From: Oscheius sp. JU75
Taxonomy: Eukaryota > Nematoda > Chromadorea > Rhabditida > Rhabditidae
Reading direction: 5' to 3'
Assembly: GCA_037178855.1 (NCBI GenBank)
Contig: JASJZC010000004.1
Location: 1,922,001-1,986,000 of the forward strand
DNA: 64,000 nucleotides
The notes under the pieces were generated by a model. That model was given only the letters and a program-made list of their open reading frames with translations, searched no databases and was not told the origin of the DNA. Positions 61,501 through 64,000 of this stretch are shown here, one piece after another; positions within the stretch are counted from its first letter, which is position 1, and each line of letters begins with the position of its first letter. Made by a program: the position numbers and the translations under genes.

Positions 61501-64000
61501 CTCTATCACTAATTTCAGGTTGATGCATGTGTTCGAATGACCCGTGAAGCTATAAAAAGCAACAAATGTGCTGTTATTGGTCTTCAGTCTACGGGAGAGT
61601 CGAGAACCAACGAAGTTCTGGAAGAATCTGGCGGAGAACTCACCGAGTTTGTCTCAACTGCGAAGTTAGTCCGATCTTGATATATTTCAAATGACTTTTT
61701 AGAGCGGTGCTTCAAGGACTCATTGAGAAACATTTCCCACTTGAACGTGGCAATTGCGTTGATGTCTTCCGCGATTTCGATCGAATGTTTGACGATTCTG
61801 ACCGTCCGAAGAAACGAAGTGCGTATACTCTTTGTCCTTTCTTAGCACCTGTTCAGAAATTCCAAGTAATCCGTACGGATTTGACGTCCTGGATGAGCTG
61901 GGTCTCAGTCTTCCCTCAAAATCTCAGTCGACGAAACGAGGTCGCTTCGACAACGATTCTGCTGACGATGAAAGTGAGGAAGATGAAGACGAGGAAGAAG
62001 ACGAAGATGATGAGGACGAGTCGGACAGTGATACTGATGCAGAAGTCAAACTGGGTTTGTCATTTTCATAGAAATTGCACTTTATTTGTTCCAGGTGATA
62101 ACGAGGAGGACTGGTTCAAAGCTATCTTGGCCGAGGCGGCATCCTCAAGTGACTCTGACAATGATGACGACGAAGATGAGGATAGTGCGAAAAGCGGCGA
62201 TAGTGGAGATGAGAATAAAGCAAACGGTAATAGCAACGATGAGGAGGATGAATTCAATCCATTCTTCTATGACTTTGCCAAAGGAGATCCATACATCAGA
62301 CGAGCAAAAGCTGACAACGGAAAGAAGAAGAAAAAGATGGTAGGACTTGAGCAATTGCAATGAATGACATGTATTTTTCAGAAGACGGAGGAGGAGTTGG
62401 CGGAGGAACGTCGACAGCGTCGTATTCGGAAGAAGAGAAAGAAGAGGAAGATCATCAAGGAGCACAGAAGGGCTGAGAGGAAGAAGCAGAAGAGAGAGCT
62501 ACAAACACAGGCGATGCAGAGCACAGCCAACGAGTTCATCACATCGTCGCGTCTTATCGACGGATTCGATATAAATCCGAAAATCGTAAAGGTGAGAAAA
62601 TACACATGTTTATCCAACTGGCCATTTAAGGCTGAACTACTCGCTGCTGTCGAACGTCTCGGACCTCAGCTTCCTGTCAACACCCTTGATCAGCTCATTG
62701 ACGAATTAGGAGGGCCCGAATTTGTGGCGGAGATGACCGGTCGCAAAGGACGAATTGTTACCCGTCCTAATGGTGATATCGAGTATGAGCCTCGCAGTGC
62801 CGGCGTCGATGTTCCACTCGAACTGATGAACATGGACGAGAAGGACAAGTTCATGAAAGGAGAAAAACTCGTCGCTGTGATCTCCGAAGCGGCTAGTAGT
62901 GGAATTTCTCTGCAATCCGACAGAAGAGCCCAGAATCAGCGAAGACGTGTTCACATAACATTGGAGCTTCCTTGGTCCGCTGACAAAGCTATTCAGCAAT
63001 TCGGTAATTTTCTCCTTGTATTATCTAAACCTTTACGTTCAGGAAGAACACATCGTTCGAATCAAGTGAGCGCTCCCGAATACGTCTTCCTGATTTCTGA
63101 ACTGGCTGGCGAGAAGAGGTATGCTCTCTATTAATCGGGATCTTACGATCTTGTAGATTCGCCTCGATTGTTGCGAAAAGACTGGAATCCCTTGGTGCTC
63201 TTACTCATGGTGATCGTCGCGCGACTGAAACTCGTGATCTCTCTCAGTTCAATATGGATACAAAATATGGTCGAGCCGCCTTGGATGTACTTCTCAAGTC
63301 GGTCATTGGAACTCTCTCACCTCCGCTCATAGCTCCGCCAACTGACTACAAGCCAGGAGATTTCTTTGCTGGTGAGTCTAGACAAGTTTTTTTTGTAATT
63401 TATTATTGTTCAGACATGAGATTATACATGGAAGGAGTGGGTCTGCTTTCTCGAATGGATAACGGCCAATATACGATCGAGAGAGAAGGAAGTATGATAG
63501 CCAAGTTCCTCAACAGAATCCTCGGTCTCCCTGTCCATGCTCAGAATTCGCTCTTCCAATATTTCACAGAAATCGTCAACGAACTCATCGCCCAGGCGAA
63601 GCATGACGGAACTTACGATATGGGAATCATGGGTTTGTATAGTTACATAGAGAACCTAATACTTTTTTTTGTAGATCTTGGAACGGGTGGTGATGAAGTA
63701 CGCAAACAGGAGACGAGAATCTTCCTTGGCAGAGCCGAAAAGGGCAGTTATCGCGTCGAAATCAATAAGATCGGTGTCGACCGTGGAGTACCTTGGGAAG
63801 ACGCTTTTGCCATTTACCAGCAGCACAATGTCGGCGAAGATGGTTTCTATGTCTCAACTCCTCCACATAGTATCAGACAAATCGTCTCCCTGGTTTATGG
63901 AATTGGAAAACGTCGATTAGACACTGGTGACAGGTGAGAGATCGCATCTTTAGGAACCCCACAACAATTTATAGACTTTACGCACTGACTCGGCCAGCAA
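58565..64000 (+). CDS. sbno: Strawberry notch homologue (SBNO), 3' end outside window
   Basis: More than 15 exons encode over 1,250 residues and run off the right edge. [20 protein letters not shown] starts a disordered region, followed by [40 protein letters not shown], and the helicase-like core: Walker [35 protein letters not shown] segment, DECH box [30 protein letters not shown] block, [10 protein letters not shown] region and [19 protein letters not shown]. An acidic, low-complexity stretch (around 61980-62060 and 62160-62250) follows, then [40 protein letters not shown] and [24 protein letters not shown] proteins act in Notch/EGF pathway gene control; in C. elegans the homologue is let-765/nsh-1. 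Some quoted blocks cross introns. Confidence 0.94.

Overview
This is eukaryotic DNA and almost certainly a nematode. Most introns are only about 35-50 nt, with GT...TTTCAG or TTTTAG ends. Several start codons lie directly behind an intron-style acceptor (TTTCAG|ATG), as expected for spliced-leader trans-splicing. Gene content fits: a KQFYAWA-amide neuropeptide precursor, a TTBK-like kinase, UNC-50, UNC-69/SCOC, UNC-47/VGAT, and an alkylglycerone-phosphate synthase with a C-terminal peroxisomal signal. The species cannot be named. No tRNA, rRNA, SL RNA, CRISPR array or intact transposon was seen.

Layout. 1-1.87 kb is non-coding with repeated CAATTAG motifs. 1.87-5.4 kb holds a coiled-coil protein, a TTBK-like kinase with a striking hairpin in its intron, a second coiled-coil protein and an nlp-43-like neuropeptide gene. 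6.2-9.1 kb is a White-type ABC transporter with three near-identical short introns and a small membrane-protein ORF nested in another intron. 9.2-9.9 kb is an ACOT13-like thioesterase with two alternative last exons. 10.9-16.1 kb holds two tandem MFSD8/CLN7-like transporters with a kinase pseudogene between them. 16.3-17.6 kb is a two-PDZ protein, and 18.0-20.7 kb a fibronectin-type receptor tyrosine kinase. 21.3-22.2 kb carries two small tail-to-tail membrane proteins with PPxY motifs. 24.6-27.3 kb has unc-50, the 39-residue OST4 and unc-69. 28.5-33.7 kb has ads-1 and unc-47, with rpl-26 nested antisense in an unc-47 intron. 33.8-38.5 kb has a FAM32A homologue, eIF5A, a small membrane protein and the peroxisomal Lon protease. 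38.9-47.8 kb has a C2H2 zinc-finger protein, VPS53, decayed coding fragments and NUP107. 48.3-64 kb has a coiled-coil protein, ETF-QO, SHMT with a decayed partial copy upstream, AVL9, the SET8/KMT5A methyltransferase and strawberry notch, which runs off the right edge.

Functional threads are independent gene neighbours rather than one pathway. Recurrent themes are peroxisomes (ads-1, lonp-2), Golgi and endosome traffic (unc-50, unc-69, vps-53, avl9), neuronal signalling (nlp-43, unc-47) and lysosomal transport (the MFSD8 pair). Exon joins given here come from reading splice sites and protein continuity by eye; no alignment program or database was used.
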